This document shows positions 13,513-28,024 of a stretch of DNA of 64,000 nt, piece after piece (the first letter of the stretch is position 1; every line of letters starts with the position of its first letter). The notes beneath the pieces were generated by a model, which worked only from the letters and a program-made list of their open reading frames with translations, was not told the DNA's origin and did no database searches. This DNA comes from Atrichornis clamosus (Eukaryota; Chordata; Aves; Passeriformes; Menuridae): NCBI GenBank assembly GCA_013400975.1, contig WBMZ01008619.1, positions 248,001 through 312,000 on the forward strand. Reading direction: 5' to 3'. Both the position numbers and the translations under genes were made by a program.

Positions 13513-13566
13513 GGGATAAGAAACCCACACTCCCTTGTGCTGGGATAAGAAACCCAACTCCCTTGC
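13513..13566 (+). repeat. 29-bp imperfect tandem duplication
   Basis: GGGATAAGAAACCCA occurs at 13513 and again at 13542, followed in both cases by a variant of CACTCCCTTG. The period is 29 bases, and the second copy lacks about two bases. It is simple intronic slippage with no coding meaning. Confidence 0.8.
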
Positions 13567-15375
13567 AAGTTGTACCAGTTCTTTATGACCCTCTTTTGCT
13601 TGAATGTTGTACCTACTTTCCCAATCCTTCACTTTACTTTTGGCTTTGGAATAAGGATCCCCCGGCTAAGGGAGTGTCACTTTTCCATTTTGTCCCCAGC
13701 ACAATGAAACTAATTTCAGCTGGGACACTGGATGTCATAATAAAAGAATTTATTACTTCTTCTATGACAACCAATAAGGGCAAAGCCACTGGAAGAAGGA
13801 CATGTTAAATAATTGCCAGAACTTCTGAAAACTGAATGATTTGATGTTTTCACAATTTATTTCAATTTAGTAAAAGGTTCCATAGCCATGAGTTATTTCT
13901 CAGACATAATTAAGAACATTTTAAACAAGAAGAAGCCTCTTTTACCCCAAACAAGGCTGGTTTTGAGCAAAATCACCCCACATAATGGTTGACACTCCAA
14001 ATTTCAAGTCAACTGTGACCACAACCAACATTTACATGAAAAATATAGAGTTTAGATTCTCATTTACACTGAGAATTCTTTAAAATAATGTGGTAAAGGA
14101 CATTTTTAGCTACTTAATATCTCTTTACAAACCAAAGAGGCCTCATGGTAAATGAGACTCAAGCCCATGACTGAAAAACCACAATTTGGCGAATGTGCCT
14201 GAAGTTTCTGAGCCAAGAAATGGTGCGAAATAAAACTGATGTTTGTTTTCCCCACAGCAATTAGATTAAAAAAATATGTACGAGTTTCATACAGCAGCAA
14301 ACAGTTTTCTTCACTTCTGCTTGCCCTGAGTTGCTAGAAAGGGATGGAACTCCAGCTGAGGAGAACACTGACAGCCCTTCTGCCTCTTTAGTCTGAATGA
14401 TTTTTTCCTTGTAAAGCCCTTGTTCCTGAAGCCCAAGGGATTGAAATGGAATTTTATATTTAATTTTAACAAAAAAAGAAGAGGTGCTAGTTCGGCTTTC
14501 CAGCAAGAGTCACTGGTAACCTCCCTCCCCACAGAGGAGTGAGTCACTTTTCAGAGGACTCTGGAGAAGTGCACGAACAGAGGAAGATGCCACATTCCTT
14601 CATGTTTGGCCAGAGACAGACTTCAGTGCCCCACAAGGCTCCTTCCAGTCCCATGCTGTTTGTCCCTTATAGGAAAAGTAAATTCCTAGGCATCAAAAGA
14701 GTGGGGAAAGCTGGAAAATTCAACTCCAACTATCCAAAGCCAAAAGCCAAACATGGAAAATGAGAAATACAGTCTCCCTCTTTTCTTTTACAAGTGAAAT
14801 CTCAGTTCTCTGGCTACTGACCCACAACAGCTCCACCATCATTGTCCCTCTGTCCTCTTCCAGGAGGCCCTAAGCAACGCCAGCATTTATGACCCACTTT
14901 GTTGTCAGGACTTTTCTGGGGTCTTAAAGAGAGCCATATCCTCGTGTGGGCCCCGTGCACTGGGCAGGGTTTGGCAGCACGAGAACGGCGTGGAGCATCA
15001 GCTGCTGAGCTTTTGGGTGGCAGTCCTGGGTGAGGACAGGAGGCATTGCTGTAACCAGGATGGGAGCAGAGGGATGGGAACTCACAGCTGGAGGCTGTGG
15101 CTGCTGGAGCCAGGAGTAGCACTCCGTGGGCAGAGTTTGACAGAAGAGAGGCCGGAGTAGCCCATGCAAGCTGCTGCAACTCACTTTAATGTTATAAATA
15201 ACATACTCCAGGCCTCCCCCCCTCACTTCAGTGCCATTTCTTATGTCGGGATAACAGCAATCTTCCAGCAATCAACTCAGACATAGAATTTCACTCTTAA
15301 TGCAGAAAAAGTTTCCTCGCTTTGCTGAGCAATGGGAAGTGGGGAGGGGAAAAAAGAAAAGGGAAAAACAAAAAG

Positions 15376-15398
15376 AAAAAAAAAAAAAAAAAAAAAAA
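15376..15398 (+). repeat. (A)23 homopolymer
   Basis: An uninterrupted run of 23 A residues, inside a longer A/G-rich segment from about 15340 to 15470. No LINE or retrocopy body ends at it on either side that I can recognise, so I do not call it a retroposon tail. On the gene strand it reads as a T-run. Confidence 0.9.
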
Positions 15399-18300
15399 GC
15401 CATGTTATGGTTTCATTTCTCATTTCCAGGAGGGAGAGGTGGGAAAAGGGGAAGAGAGAGGTCAGTTTGACTTTGAACACATCAGGTGCTGCAGAGCCCA
15501 TCAGAGCCGCGCGAGGCGGAACGGAAAACAGTGCCCTGCACTTCTGAAAGTTGGCCGTGCCTGTTTTGCTGGGAGACTCCAACCAGAGGTGACAGGACTC
15601 AGTTATGAAAGGGGAATTTAGGTCAACAATCAAAGCTGCAGTCAGGGGGCCCAAGAACAGGGAGCTCAAGGTTGGGGCTGTTTTTTTCTTTAGCATGCTT
15701 TAATCGTTTAGTATCAAAGCACAGAAGAACGCTTGAAAGAGCAAATATTCTACAGGAACCTATAGAAAGCTTTTATCTGTCCAGAGGAAAATAATTAAAA
15801 CCGACAGATTTGGGTTAAGTAACCCCATGTTCCATGCAATTGGATAAGTCAGTGAAGATCCACTGGAGCAGTTCTTGAGTTCTGCACTGGATATTTCATG
15901 GTATGACGTTGAACCCAATATAGTTTTACAAAGGGGAGAAATAATCTCTCCTTTCCTTTTCCGTGCTTCCCCCAGCCCCCACTTCCTTCCACAATAGTTA
16001 AATAATTCAAAGTCCAGAGTACTTAAGGCAACATCTCTGTCTCTACCATTTCCAACACAGCTAAGAGGCCTCCTGAGGTCACCCCTTGAGACAAGGAGTG
16101 GTTCAAGAAAACCACCTGAGGCTTGCTCAGGTGGCAATGTACTACTTAAGGAGCAAAAAGGGGATGTTTGCTGCCTCTATCAGTCCAGCTGAATTCATAC
16201 CAGATATTATCATTTACAAGCTATGCAAGAGGATTCAGATCTGAGACAGAAGGATGGAGTTCTTTTTGTTCTGCTGTGAGAGATGAGAACTTCACAATGT
16301 AGAAATACAGAGTCTAACACAGCTATGCCTAATTAACATTGAGAATTTAGCCCGAGGCTCTTTAATATCAAAATCTTTATATCAGTGCAATTTAGCATCA
16401 AATTAAGCACATATTCTGTACTCTTTCTCAAATTCCTAGTCACTCATATGCTCAATGAGATACCTTGAAGAATGAAAACAGGGAGGTTAAAAGACATGAA
16501 TTTATAGTGGCTGGTTAGTTATGAACATTACATAAATCCTTCCCTTTTGATAACAAAATCATGTGGGCTGCAAGAGAGCAGCCACTGGCATGGACAATCA
16601 TATTAGTGACACTTCGCTGAGCCTATTGTGACAATACACCCTCTAACAGTATAGAAGAGCTTACTGCAAATACATCTGGTAGGCTGGGCTTAGTGGGAAA
16701 TTACAGATTGTGAGGGTTTTGAGGTGTGAGTGAACACACAACACTGTAACCACAGGGCAGAGGAGGGGCCGAGTCCTTGCAGTGCTATAACAGGGCCAGC
16801 CTTGGACTGGGTGTTGCTTTTTCAAGGGCTCCTTCGTCTACAGCATCGGCATAAACAAGGGTTAGCGGGAAGGTTTGCTCCTTATCTAGATCTCCTTAAG
16901 CATTTCACAATAAAGCTGCAGAACCAGTGGAGACTGGGGCTTGGTGAATAAACTGTTTATCATCTAATAACCAGCTTTAGGCGGCCTTTTAGACGGATAG
17001 AAAAATGCACATCCTTCGCAAGGGTCAAACTTCAGTCCCTGCTATGAAGTCTGGGATCACGGGAACATTCCAGAGAACAAGGGTTATTTGGAATATCTAC
17101 AAAAGAATTTATTTCTCCTGCCTTGTTCTTAGAAACATTTTTGATTGTGATTGAAGCTTGGAAAATCAGTATGTGTCCATGTTATTAGAGATGATTGTAA
17201 TGCACACAGACAGGGACAGTATGAAGATAGCAGGGACAGGCTTCTCTGGGATCCTATTTAAAGTCAAACTCTGCACGTTCCATCAGGGAATCACTGGTGT
17301 ATGTCATAAATATGGGAGACTTTGCATCCGGCTTGATTTAGACAAGAACTCATTTATTTGGCTGCCAATTTTAGGCAGTCTAGTGTAGCCCACTTAAAAT
17401 AAAGAAGAGTTTAGTGTTTATGAAAACCCAGATATCCTTCAAATATAAGGAATGGAAGGCCCTCAGTAAGTTTGTTGGTTTGGCTGAAAGGGATCTTCAC
17501 ACACCTCTGAACTCCCAAGATTATCTATGCTCAGTGCCCAGCAGAACCAGATTACAAATTAACCATCCTATTGTACCTGAGGCAGCTGAATCACCTCCAG
17601 AAAAACCCAGCATTAACACTATTCCCACCTGAAAAGCAGGTGTTGCAAAACATGGAAACCATGCATCTTTCACAGACACGTGCACAGGACACAGGACTGG
17701 GAGCACACACAAACCTGAGAAGAAGGACATTCAGATAAGGGCACAGCAGCAGAAGGGTCACTCAACCCACACAGATGAATGCACCCAGTAGCGTTTGGTG
17801 GAACACAAGTCACCTCTGCTTCCACATCTCCTCTTGCTCCCTGCATTACTTGCCAAATATTGATCAGCTCTCAAAGCTCTACAGAGAAATTTACTCTTGC
17901 TCACACTGACACGGAGTGGCTTTCCTCCCTTTTGTAAGAGTTAATGCTTGAGAGCAGCCACAGAGTATCATCAGTGGAAGGAACACACACGTGAGTACCA
18001 TAACTTCTGGGCAATCTAAATGATAAAGTGATATTTCTGGGCTCCTTTTAGAAAACAACAGAGAGAATTGATCATAAACTGGGTCAAGATAGGTCAGCAT
18101 ACCTCAGAGCAGATCAGATGGCCAGAGCATCCCAGGAGGAAATAACCTCCTCGAAGGATTATTAGGGGCACATCTGTGCCATCAGATGACCGTGCACAAT
18201 ACCCATCAGCTCACGGGGAGTTCAATATGGCATTTCCTTTCAAAATGTGCTTTGTGTCTGACAAGCAGTGCAAGTCAATCAGCTGTGGCAATACCCGAGC

Positions 18301-21089
18301 CCGGAGCCGGGCTGGAAAAATGCCCGACACGCTGCCCTGGACGGCCACAAACACAGGGCTGGGAGAAGGGGAGCTCTGCACATGAGACGGCTTGTGGTGC
18401 TGATCAAAACACACAGCCAGGATTAAAGGGGGGACAACAACACAGCTTGTTTTGCTTTTTAGAATTCCCTTGTCTCTGACCTTTACAGCAGCTTTAGGGC
18501 AGTGCTGGAACCAGCTGAGCAGTTACTGCTCCCAGCTGCAGCCAGGAGAGCTTTTACACCATTGCACAATGCATGTGTGTTTGCAGGGGGGAGGCCAGGG
18601 CTGGAGAACAAAGGAGGAAATCTAGTGGCACCTAAATCAAACATTATGATCAATGAGGGAGTGGGAAGAGAACCTGGGGAGCAGGAACAACCTTACAACC
18701 TTTCCAGGATCAGACAGATGGCCAACATCCACATTATTACAGAAACAAAACAAAAACAAAAAATTCCATGAATGCAAACGAGGGCACCCTGCAAGGAGAC
18801 TGTAAAAATCACATCATGATAGCTTAGACTTGTCTTTGTAATTGAGGGGCATTTCCACATGAAACAGTTCTAGTTATTTAATTGGATTTTGAGAACATTC
18901 TTGGGCAAACACTTTGTGAGTGCAAAATCGAGTAGTTCCAGTGCATTTACACTGATTTATACCCTGCAAGGGCTTTGCCTCTGCGAAAATTAAATATCTT
19001 ATTGTAAAAATATCTTAGATCTTATCCAGACCCAAATATCTTATTGCAACTGGCTTTCCCATATGGCTGCATCTTTCCTGTACTAATAGAAACAACTGAG
19101 GCATTTATCAACCTTCAAAGACACGGCTCCAATACAATCCACAGAGGAGGCTGCAAGAGCAGTGGGGAGCACGAGGCTGATTGTGCCTGTTTTCTGCTGT
19201 CACTTATGAAAGGGATCCAGGCCTTCACTAATCATGACTATTTCATGCCTTAAATTCCCTGCTCCATGCTTGCACACAAGTTCCAAACCCGTGCGCAAAC
19301 CACAGAGATATTTCTGCTTTCTAGGAAACGTCCTGCTGAAAAAAAACCTGCCTCTCTAACATGATATAACTATTATAGTATGCATTCCAGATAGGCTGGA
19401 GTCACCACATACTAACCTAAGTATATAATTTTAGAGCTTTATTATTCTGCTCGGTTTGAATCCCATTTCATTTGTTTTGGTATGATTTTTCCTCCTGGAA
19501 ATACCTGAGCCTGTATTTCTGCTCTACAAATACCAGTGATCACTTGATCTGTGAGCACAAATAAATAGACATCTGAAAGAAAATTCTCACACAGATCCTC
19601 ATTATGTCTTAGAAGCGCACAGAAACAAATTCACACCTATTAAACTGAAGACTGTAGCTGTGAAAATTCAGCCTTTAGCTCTTAAAGGACAAGATGGGAC
19701 AGTGATGGGCAAACCTCCAGAAGGTCATAATTCTGCTTCGCTTTCCATAAGCGTTGCCAAAGCCAAATCCTTCTCAAAAGTAATTGACCTTCTCAAGTCT
19801 GCAGAACTGGGAGAAAAATGTAAAAGAAACAAGCTACCTTGGAAGATTTTTGGCAATTCTTGTATTTAGCTGAGCAGCAGGAAATATCGTATGTCCAACC
19901 TTTCTTGTATTATTTCAGTCCTTCCACTTCTGGTTAAATTTGGAAGCAGAGCAATGAAGACTAACAAAATAGCATGTACATGCACTATTTTCCCTGTGCA
20001 GGGGCCTATATATACACGTGCACATGGCTCTGAGGGAGCAGACTGGGGCATTTGGAGCACTTGGCTTAAATTTGAGTTTTGAGGAACAGTCTCCAGCTGG
20101 GGATGGCTCAAATGAAATGAAATCCTGTCTCAGAACACTAATTACCTTTGACAGGTTTTTGGTCTAGAGTTGCTGTTTGCAACTCAGCTAAAGTCACAGG
20201 AATAGGTCATTCCAGCATCCAGCCTATTTGCCCTCCTGCACTGCTGTTCTGCCCTGGGACTGAGAGACAGACCACCCAGCAAGGGGATGACAAGCAAAAG
20301 TCACCCCAGGCTTATTCTCTGCTTTCTCATCCACTTCTTTGTTTCTAAGAGCTGTCTGCTGCGTTGGCTTCACAGTTCTGACATTGTCCATGGTACAGTT
20401 TCCAGAGGGAAACCTTGATTTTGCCCCCCAAAGTTTGTATTCTGGAGGTAAATTCTTGGCATCGTTGAGGTCAACAGTAAAACTCTTGGGACCTTCAATG
20501 AGAAAAGGTTTCAGCCTTGTTTTCAGGTGTTTTTCAGACAGTGTACTGGGCTGTTTCAAAGGGGAAAAGTCAGGTCATTGCTGAGCACGTCATTCTGGAT
20601 AAAGGTGACAATATCTAAACAGGATCAGCAACATCATATGAAATTAAGCCTCACAATTCAACTACAGGGATCCTGAGGAAACCCTACAATGAGCTGGAAA
20701 TATCATGGTGATTAGAAATATCCTGCCAGCACCAAGGAGAGTCCATAGAAATACTGAGAAATTTAAAAAACAATTGAAATTAGCATCTTAGTGCTGCTTG
20801 TGCTTTACTGTTGACTTCAACTGTTTTTCCAGTAATAGCGGAAACACCCAGAACAGTCTGATGTTAGAAGCTCTTAGACACAATATGGGTGATCACTGAA
20901 CTAACTCCTCTTTAAAGACCTTGCAATTTGGAAAAACAATGCATTCTACATTGAAAGCTATGGCGACACATATTCCATCATTCTACTCAGAAATGTTTTG
21001 CAATTCCTGACTACTCTCAAGGCTAAAGCACTGCTAAAACACTCCGTTCTAAAGTTGCTAAGTCTCCATCTGCATCCACTGGATTTACT

Positions 21090-21755
21090 CATACCCTCTG
21101 TTATTAATTTCCAACCTCCAATTATCAGTTTCATATTCCCCAAATATATATTTAAAGATCACTATGATCAAGTCACCTCCTAATCTTCCTGAGTCTAATA
21201 AAGACTTGTTACAAATCATATAATTATTGTCACCGCTAATTGTTTTTTCTCTAGATCCTCTTCCCTACAACATCCTTCTTAAACTGTGGACACCAAGACG
21301 GGACAAAGTGCTTGGGCAGCAGCTACTCCAGTGTCAATACGAGGGGTAACCCAACCTCCCCAGTCCTGTTCAATATCTCCTTGTTTACACAGCCAACGAT
21401 GACTCTAAACCTTTGGCCACAGCATCCCATTGGCAGCTCACATTTCCATGCTTTATCTATTCCAACAGGCAGTTGCTCCTCCACATTCAGCTTCCAGGTG
21501 AAAGATCCTTCCCCCCTCACCCATCCTTTGTGTGTGACCTGCCGCCCCTCTCTCTATATGTATGACTTCACCAATGGCTTTACCCTAATGCATAGTTTGC
21601 ATATTCTCAGCTTTTGAAAACACCCAAGTGAGAGTCCTGTTTTGGTCATTGTTTACCACTCCCTGAACTCTGCAACATCTGCAAATTTTATCAGCACTGA
21701 TTTTGTTTTCTTGCAGGTTGTTGACAGAAAATATTAACTAGTAAAGAGCCAAGAT
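21090..21755 (-). mobile_element. Old, diverged CR1/L3-type LINE remnant
   Basis: Read on the plus strand, this segment shows in order several degraded landmarks of the antisense of amniote CR1/L3 3' regions. They are TCACCTCCTAATCTTCCTGAGTC near 21173, AAACTGTGGACACCAAGACG near 21282, a block ending GGCAGCTCACATT near 21432, and CATCTGCAAATTTTATCAG followed by TTGTTGACAGAAAATATT near 21668-21735. The order and spacing fit a LINE inserted on the minus strand, the same strand as PAPPA. The divergence is high, so the element is old. The assignment is from memory of consensus sequences and needs a repeat search. Confidence 0.5.
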
Positions 21756-24719
21756 TGCATTGTGCTGAATAGGAGGGAATGTGGCCAGAGTCACACTGTT
21801 CAGGCAACATCTCTGTTTTTCAGTAGGGGAAAATAATACCTGTGATACTTGTGAATACGAGCTTACACAAGTCAGGAGAAAAAAGATGGGACAAATAGAT
21901 AAGTAGGAGATTGGCAAGATGTGCCTCTGTCTTTCTGTCTCTTTGGCATTCCACAACCTCTTCCCTTTACAGCAGCAGAGGAACCCAACACGACCCTGGC
22001 CAAGGGGACTTCTTGGCTGAGCATTCCAGCTTAGTGGTGCAATGGAGTGGCCTTTGCCATTTACAGCTTCATTCATGATCAAAGCGCTGCACTGATGACA
22101 TCACCTCCTCCTCACAAACAGCATCTCTCTGCAGGCTGCCGAGAGCCATTACCCCGCCTTTGGAGATGGAAAGGATGGAGCTGAAGGAACCTCACAGCAA
22201 TTGCAGAGTAGCAACTAAAACCTCAGGGCAACCTGTGCGCTTCCACTGTGCCACAGAACCAGCAGCTTGAATTAGCAGAAGAGGCAGTCTGCTTCTCTCA
22301 CACAGGAGTTGCATCACTGCTGAAACAAACACCCTTTCTTTCTCCCAAAGCATCTAATTTATCGCTGAAGGAAATCTCTGTTCTCTTTCCGAAAGCACCA
22401 GCCAAAAAGAAACCTCTACCCTTTGCAACTGCCTCTGTTTTCTTCTCTGCCAACTGGTCTCTGTCTCTCCTTACAGAACATCTTGTTGCAGTGCCCTTCT
22501 AGAAGAGTTTTCACATAAAACCCTGTGCCTGTTCAAGCTTGTCCTGTCACCAGTGTTTGACAAGTGTCAGAGAAACCCATAAAAGCCAGGCTGTTGGCTC
22601 ATCAGGGCAAAGGACACCATGTGTTGAACACATTGACAGTTCTCAATAAATAACAGCCCTGCTGAACAGCTGGTTGGATTGCTCGGGTATGGAAGAATGT
22701 TGGCCACATTGCCTACTTACGTGCATCCTCCTCAGTGATGCACAGAAGATCCTGTGCATGGGGCGCGGAAACACATCACTTCCAGAAGATACCAAAGAAT
22801 AAATAAAAAAGTATTTGAGCACAAGTTAAGATCCTGACTCCAGTTTTAGGGCCAATTTTGGACACACAGATGTGCAGTGAAGTGTGGGTTTGTTGATATA
22901 GGTGCAAAAGATGTTCATCATGAGGTAGGAGAGAGATGGGCAGTGGTAAGAAATGTCCTACTCTCATTTCCTTCATCCCTCTCTCTCACGGAATACATAA
23001 CTCTCATTTCATTCATCCTGAGCCCTCTTAAGTCTGAGAGCACAGAAACTGTTCACAGAACAGTTTGGCCTTCACAGTGTGAGACAAAACACAAGGTTGG
23101 GGCAGAAAAGCTTTTGCTTCTCTGCCTCCGCCATCAGCTCTTGAGGCAGAGGGAAGAGTTTGGACCAGCACTCAGCCTCCTGCTGCAAGGTCTCTTCCTC
23201 CAGGAGTGCAAGTGCTCCCAGCCCACCCTTGCTGCCAAATCCCAACCCTGCAGAAACCTCTGGAGAAGAAACACAGCCCCCTTACAGTCTCAGTTTGCCT
23301 CTGTGAGATGCAGCTGCTGTTGCTTCCCTCTCTGGCCTGTTCCATGGAGCCTGCAGGTGTTTGCACATGGCCATTTCCCAGTAAAACTGGTGGTATGCTG
23401 ATGTTTAAAACAAAATAAAATAAACCCCCAGTGTTACAGAGTCCAGTTGAAGACCACTGCTGTTTGAGCATTGCCTCTGGTGAGACGCAGAATGTAAACA
23501 GTCTGATTAAAACATCTCTAGCAAGAGGACTGCGGGGAATTCCAGTCTTTCCCAGAAGAAGATCCTCTGCTCTTCATTAATTCAGAACTCTTCAAAGGGT
23601 AAAAATGAATCGCTCAACTTTCCTCTTAGGAGAAACTGTTGATAGTTACCCTGGAATTCTTGGAGGAAGCTCACCAGTATAAATCAGGTCCATTTCCACC
23701 ACCACTCCGCCCCGCTCCTTTATTTAATCTGCTCGCAGGCAAAGGGGTTGTGCAACAACTGATAAACTTTGTCCATTCTGCAATACAAACTCCTCATTTC
23801 TGATTGTCTTCTCCCCATTGGGATGGGAGGTGGAGAGACCACACTGGAATAGTCTTACAGATAAGACTTGACAGAAAATATTTGTTCAGTAAGAGAAACT
23901 GTTCTTTCAACAAAAAGCAGTAGATAAGACTATTGTAAACCATCCTATTTTAAGGTATGGAGATTTTGCCAGCACTGGAGACCTTTTGTAGCACTTCTAA
24001 ATCTTCAAGGCTCTTAGAACTAAAAGTGGCACCACAACTTCCACATCTGTTATATCTGTAAAAACTCCCTTAGCCCCAGTTTCCAAAGACACTCCTTTAT
24101 GGAAGAGAGGGAGCCTGGAACAGTGACATGAGCACTGCATTGACACCACACCTCTGCCCAAGTGAGGAACCACAGCCCTGACTAGGCTGCCTCCCTCACT
24201 CCCAGAGCTTTCCATTATCTGATGATTTTCCTGTGCATTCTGAGTGGTCAGAAAGACTTATCAGAGGATGAAGTTATCTCCTGAAAGGAAACAAACACCT
24301 CATTCACTCAGCTTGTATCTGAGACCAAGGTGCAGTGCTAAAGGCACAACCTAGGAGCAGTCACAAGAAAATGGACAATTTATTCAGTTCCCCCTCTGCT
24401 GTAAGAGGTTTGTGGGACCTCCGGAGCAAGTTAAAAAGCATTCTGTGTTTTCCAGCTGACAGAATTACCATGCTTTGTCCATGCTCATGGTGACCACAGT
24501 CCCATGTCACCTACTCCCCTGGGTCGTGCTCACTCCTACCTCCTTAGGCGGGTGGTTCTGTGAGAAGGATGTGCAACACCAGATGTATCATCAGCCTTGT
24601 GCTCAGACTATAGTGGACAATTATCCTTTGGGCTATTTTAGTCCTTTTACAGCCTTTGCGCAACGCAAGAGCAACAGTTTTGCCAGGAGCCAGAATCTAG
24701 ATTTTGATGTCAAAAAAAT

Positions 24720-24740
24720 AACAACAACAACAACAACAAA
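24720..24740 (+). repeat. (AAC)7 microsatellite
   Basis: About seven copies of AAC (written as ACA/CAA repeats), directly after an A-run. This is a simple intronic microsatellite. Confidence 0.85.
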
Positions 24741-27700
24741 CCAGACAAAATCAGTGGATTTACCAAGAAGAAATTCTACAAGGTCATTGAAGCCAACCTC
24801 CCTGCTTGGAGTTCTCAAATACTGTCCATGCTGATTTCACAGCAAATTGAGGCTGCGATTTTTCCCCTCTTCCTTTATATTTTCCACGACGATGGGAAAA
24901 GGTGAGGAAGACACACAGTTAGACAGACGGGCAAACATCTCATCAAAGAAACTCCCACAAGCAGATGCAGAGCAGGAAACATCCAGCAACCCTGCTGGCT
25001 CCAACCTGCAGCCCGGACCTGGGTGCGTGGTTGATTTTCATTAACTAGCTTGTCTTCCCGTGAACTTCCTCTGAGGGTGTTTGTTTATAAACAGAGGAGG
25101 GAATATTATTGCTGGAGATGGGACAGTATGGGCGGGGGTGAAGGAGTTTAGGCCACAAGCCTGGAGAGCAGAGTTCAGGAGTGTTTGTTGCCGGAAACAC
25201 AAAGGGCTCACTGTAACACTGGTACGTGGCCCAGTTCCACAGTCTGAAGGGATTACGATACAGGTATGTGAAGAAAACACTTTGAAAAGGAAAAACAACC
25301 CCACATTGTACAAATGTTTCCCACTGCATCACCATAACCATTACACACCCAAATAAAACCACCGACAGCGGTGACGGTGGCTGGAGGTTGTTCTCCACAA
25401 CATCCACCTCTCAGCTTGTTCATTTTCCCCATTGCATGCCCTCTGTCTCTGCCCAAGATTCTACGCGTTCATAGGTCCGGAGCTGCCCCCCCGATTTCCT
25501 CTCCAAAGGAGTTACTCTGGGTTTACACTGGTGTGTTCAACAGCAGAATCTGGCTTGTATTGCTCGCCCTTCCCTCTGCCAAGTATGTTTCAAAACCGTG
25601 TGTGTAACGCATTTAGTTAACATTTGCTTTTTCTCCCAGTACTCCTTTTCTCCCTGAACATCTCCATTCACGAGCTACAGCACAGGAGCCTTCCAATTCT
25701 TGTCTACGCTGAAAATAATTCTCATTAAATTATCACTGGTGAAAGGTGCTGTTTTGACCTCAGAGAGGCTGCTCTGTTTATCCACAAGACAGATGACATG
25801 TAAGACAGTAGTAATGCAAGCTCCAGATTTCAACTTTAGCACCTCAGACTTTACAAGCACAGATGCTGCTGAATTCAGAACAAAATCCTGTGGACTGTAG
25901 GATGTACGGCCTCCCTGGTGATGTTCCCGACAAAAACACTGGTCCTTTACCCACGGGGGTGTGTACTGGATGGTGATCCCTCCCCAAAACCCTCTGGGGC
26001 ACCAACATGTTTTGTGAAAAGCCCCTTCCACAACCTCTCTCCTGGTCTGGATTTAACTACAGGGTAAACAAGTTGTTTTTGTCCTTAACTTAGTAAGATG
26101 AGATATCCAGAGACAGATTTTCAGCATTTTCTAGGAAGATAAGCAGTTACAACTTACATGTTTTACAAGCTGTTTCAGCAAGTCAATACAATAATCAGTG
26201 TGAAGATGTATAAAAAATATTAAAGTATTCCAATTTAAATGAGAGTACTCTGAACCAAGGGGCTTTGGTGATATTTGCTTTTCTCTCCCTTTATGGGCTT
26301 CATACACTGTTACACCTGAGAAATACAGTAATTCCTGCTGATTCAACCATCACCACCGTGTCTGGCTCAGAGATATTAATTCCAGACCGCCTCATTTCCT
26401 GCCATCTCCAAAGAGCTCATGTCACAAATGCCAACTGCCTTCTCCCCACAGCCCCTGTGTTGTCACCAGCAGGATGTCACCTGGCAGGTGACAGACTCCA
26501 TCACCACCATGGGCTCAGTACTGAAATTATCCACTGAAGAACCATCAACAGCTACAAGGAAACATCCTACAGGAATTCGGGCATGTGACTTCACATGGAG
26601 GACAACCTCAGCTGAGGAATAACCATCACCATCCCTAAAAAATAATTAAAAAACCCAAAAGGGCTGCTGCTTTATTTCTGGTTTTGCCACCAACACACTA
26701 CTACATCAAAGACAAATCAGAGCATCCCTCCACTCCTCAGCTTCCCTGATTTTAAGGGATGTGTTCTCTCACACCTGAGACTTATCACCACCATCATCAG
26801 GATGTTTTGTGGCAATATCAGGACTATAAAACTGTAATCTTGCTGCAATGGTAAAGGAAAATAACAACACTAGGATACATTAGTACAGGAGAAAAAACTC
26901 CATTCAAAACTAAGTAACACTGGTAACTGCAAAGGCCTTTCCTTTCCATTGCTTTCCCTGTCTTAAATAAAACAAACAAAATAATGGTGATAAAATCTGT
27001 TTCCTCAATCCAGTGGATGATCTTTGTGAATAAGCTTCCAACACTAACAGTAGAGAACAGACAAGGAGGAAAATGAAGGAGGAAAGCAGCCTGCAGCTGA
27101 TGCTTGGTGTCAGGGCTGCTCTTCTCCCAGTTCCATGACGACAGAAGACTCCTGGGAATCAGATGAGGGAGGGGAAGATGGGTCAGAAGAGAGAAATCCA
27201 TATGGGAAAGTGATTTGAAGCAAACAAAGAGACAATAAATTAGATAAGGAAAAGGAGGAAAAAGACAACAGAGGGGAGGAAGAAGAAGAAGAGATAAAAG
27301 AGCCCTAAGTATCACCCAAAAGGAAGACTCGAGAGCCCACCAGGCCCCAGGAGGTGGCCAGCACAGAACAGAGAGGTTTTCTTCTCTAACACAGCAATTC
27401 TTTTGCTTTCACGAGCTGGTATCATATCTCTCAGCTGCTGCTTCACCAGGCCAATTCCAGATGCTTCTCAGTTTCACTTCCCCCTCACTCCCTCTCTGTG
27501 AGAGCACCCGCTCGCTCCTTGTTTGTGCGCGGCGAGGATGGATATTAAACAGAACAATATCAATAATTCCCGGAAAATATGCAAGAGCATAAGGCTGGCT
27601 AAGCACACAAACACACCGCCTGCTTACCCTCTGTTCCCACAGCACTTCCAGCGGCAGCTGGCTGAAGCCATCAACCTGTGGGCACCCTCGGAGGGGACAC

Positions 27701-28024
27701 CACCCTCCAGCAGGCAAAGGAGACGGGAGAGGAGCAGGAAACCGGCAACTGTGCGGAGCAGGATGGAGGGAAAGCAGGGGAATCAAGGACACCAGATAGG
27801 AGGGAAAGAACTGAGACTACGATGGTGATAAGAGAGGGTGGAGGGATTGGACGGCAAAGTTACACACTTACATCACCTCGCAGAACAGAAAACCAGAGAG
27901 AGGGTTTGGGATAGGTGGGATTTTAACACTGAAAAATAAAAAGAAAAGAAAAAAAAAGGGAGAAAAATAAAAAAGAGGAAAGTTGAAAGAGACAAGAGGC
28001 CAGCTTGGGATTTGGAGTATAGCA

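Larger units (their letters stand above)
10641..21089 (-). other. PAPPA: PAPPA intron 1, distal third
   Basis: Non-coding intron sequence between the exon 2 acceptor and an old LINE remnant. It holds two short tandem duplications (11267-11332 and 13513-13566), a 23-base A-run (15376-15398) and a shorter one at about 12216-12227. The many open frames on both strands are short, mostly without an ATG in a good context, and resemble no known protein. A GC-richer patch at about 14800-15180 gives a 121-codon minus frame with no recognisable domain. I see no tRNA, snRNA or clear hairpin RNA gene. Confidence 0.75.

Noticed and set aside
15322..15621. Lysine-rich frames around the A23 run
   Set aside because: They are translations of a homopolymer and A/G-rich DNA, without other support.
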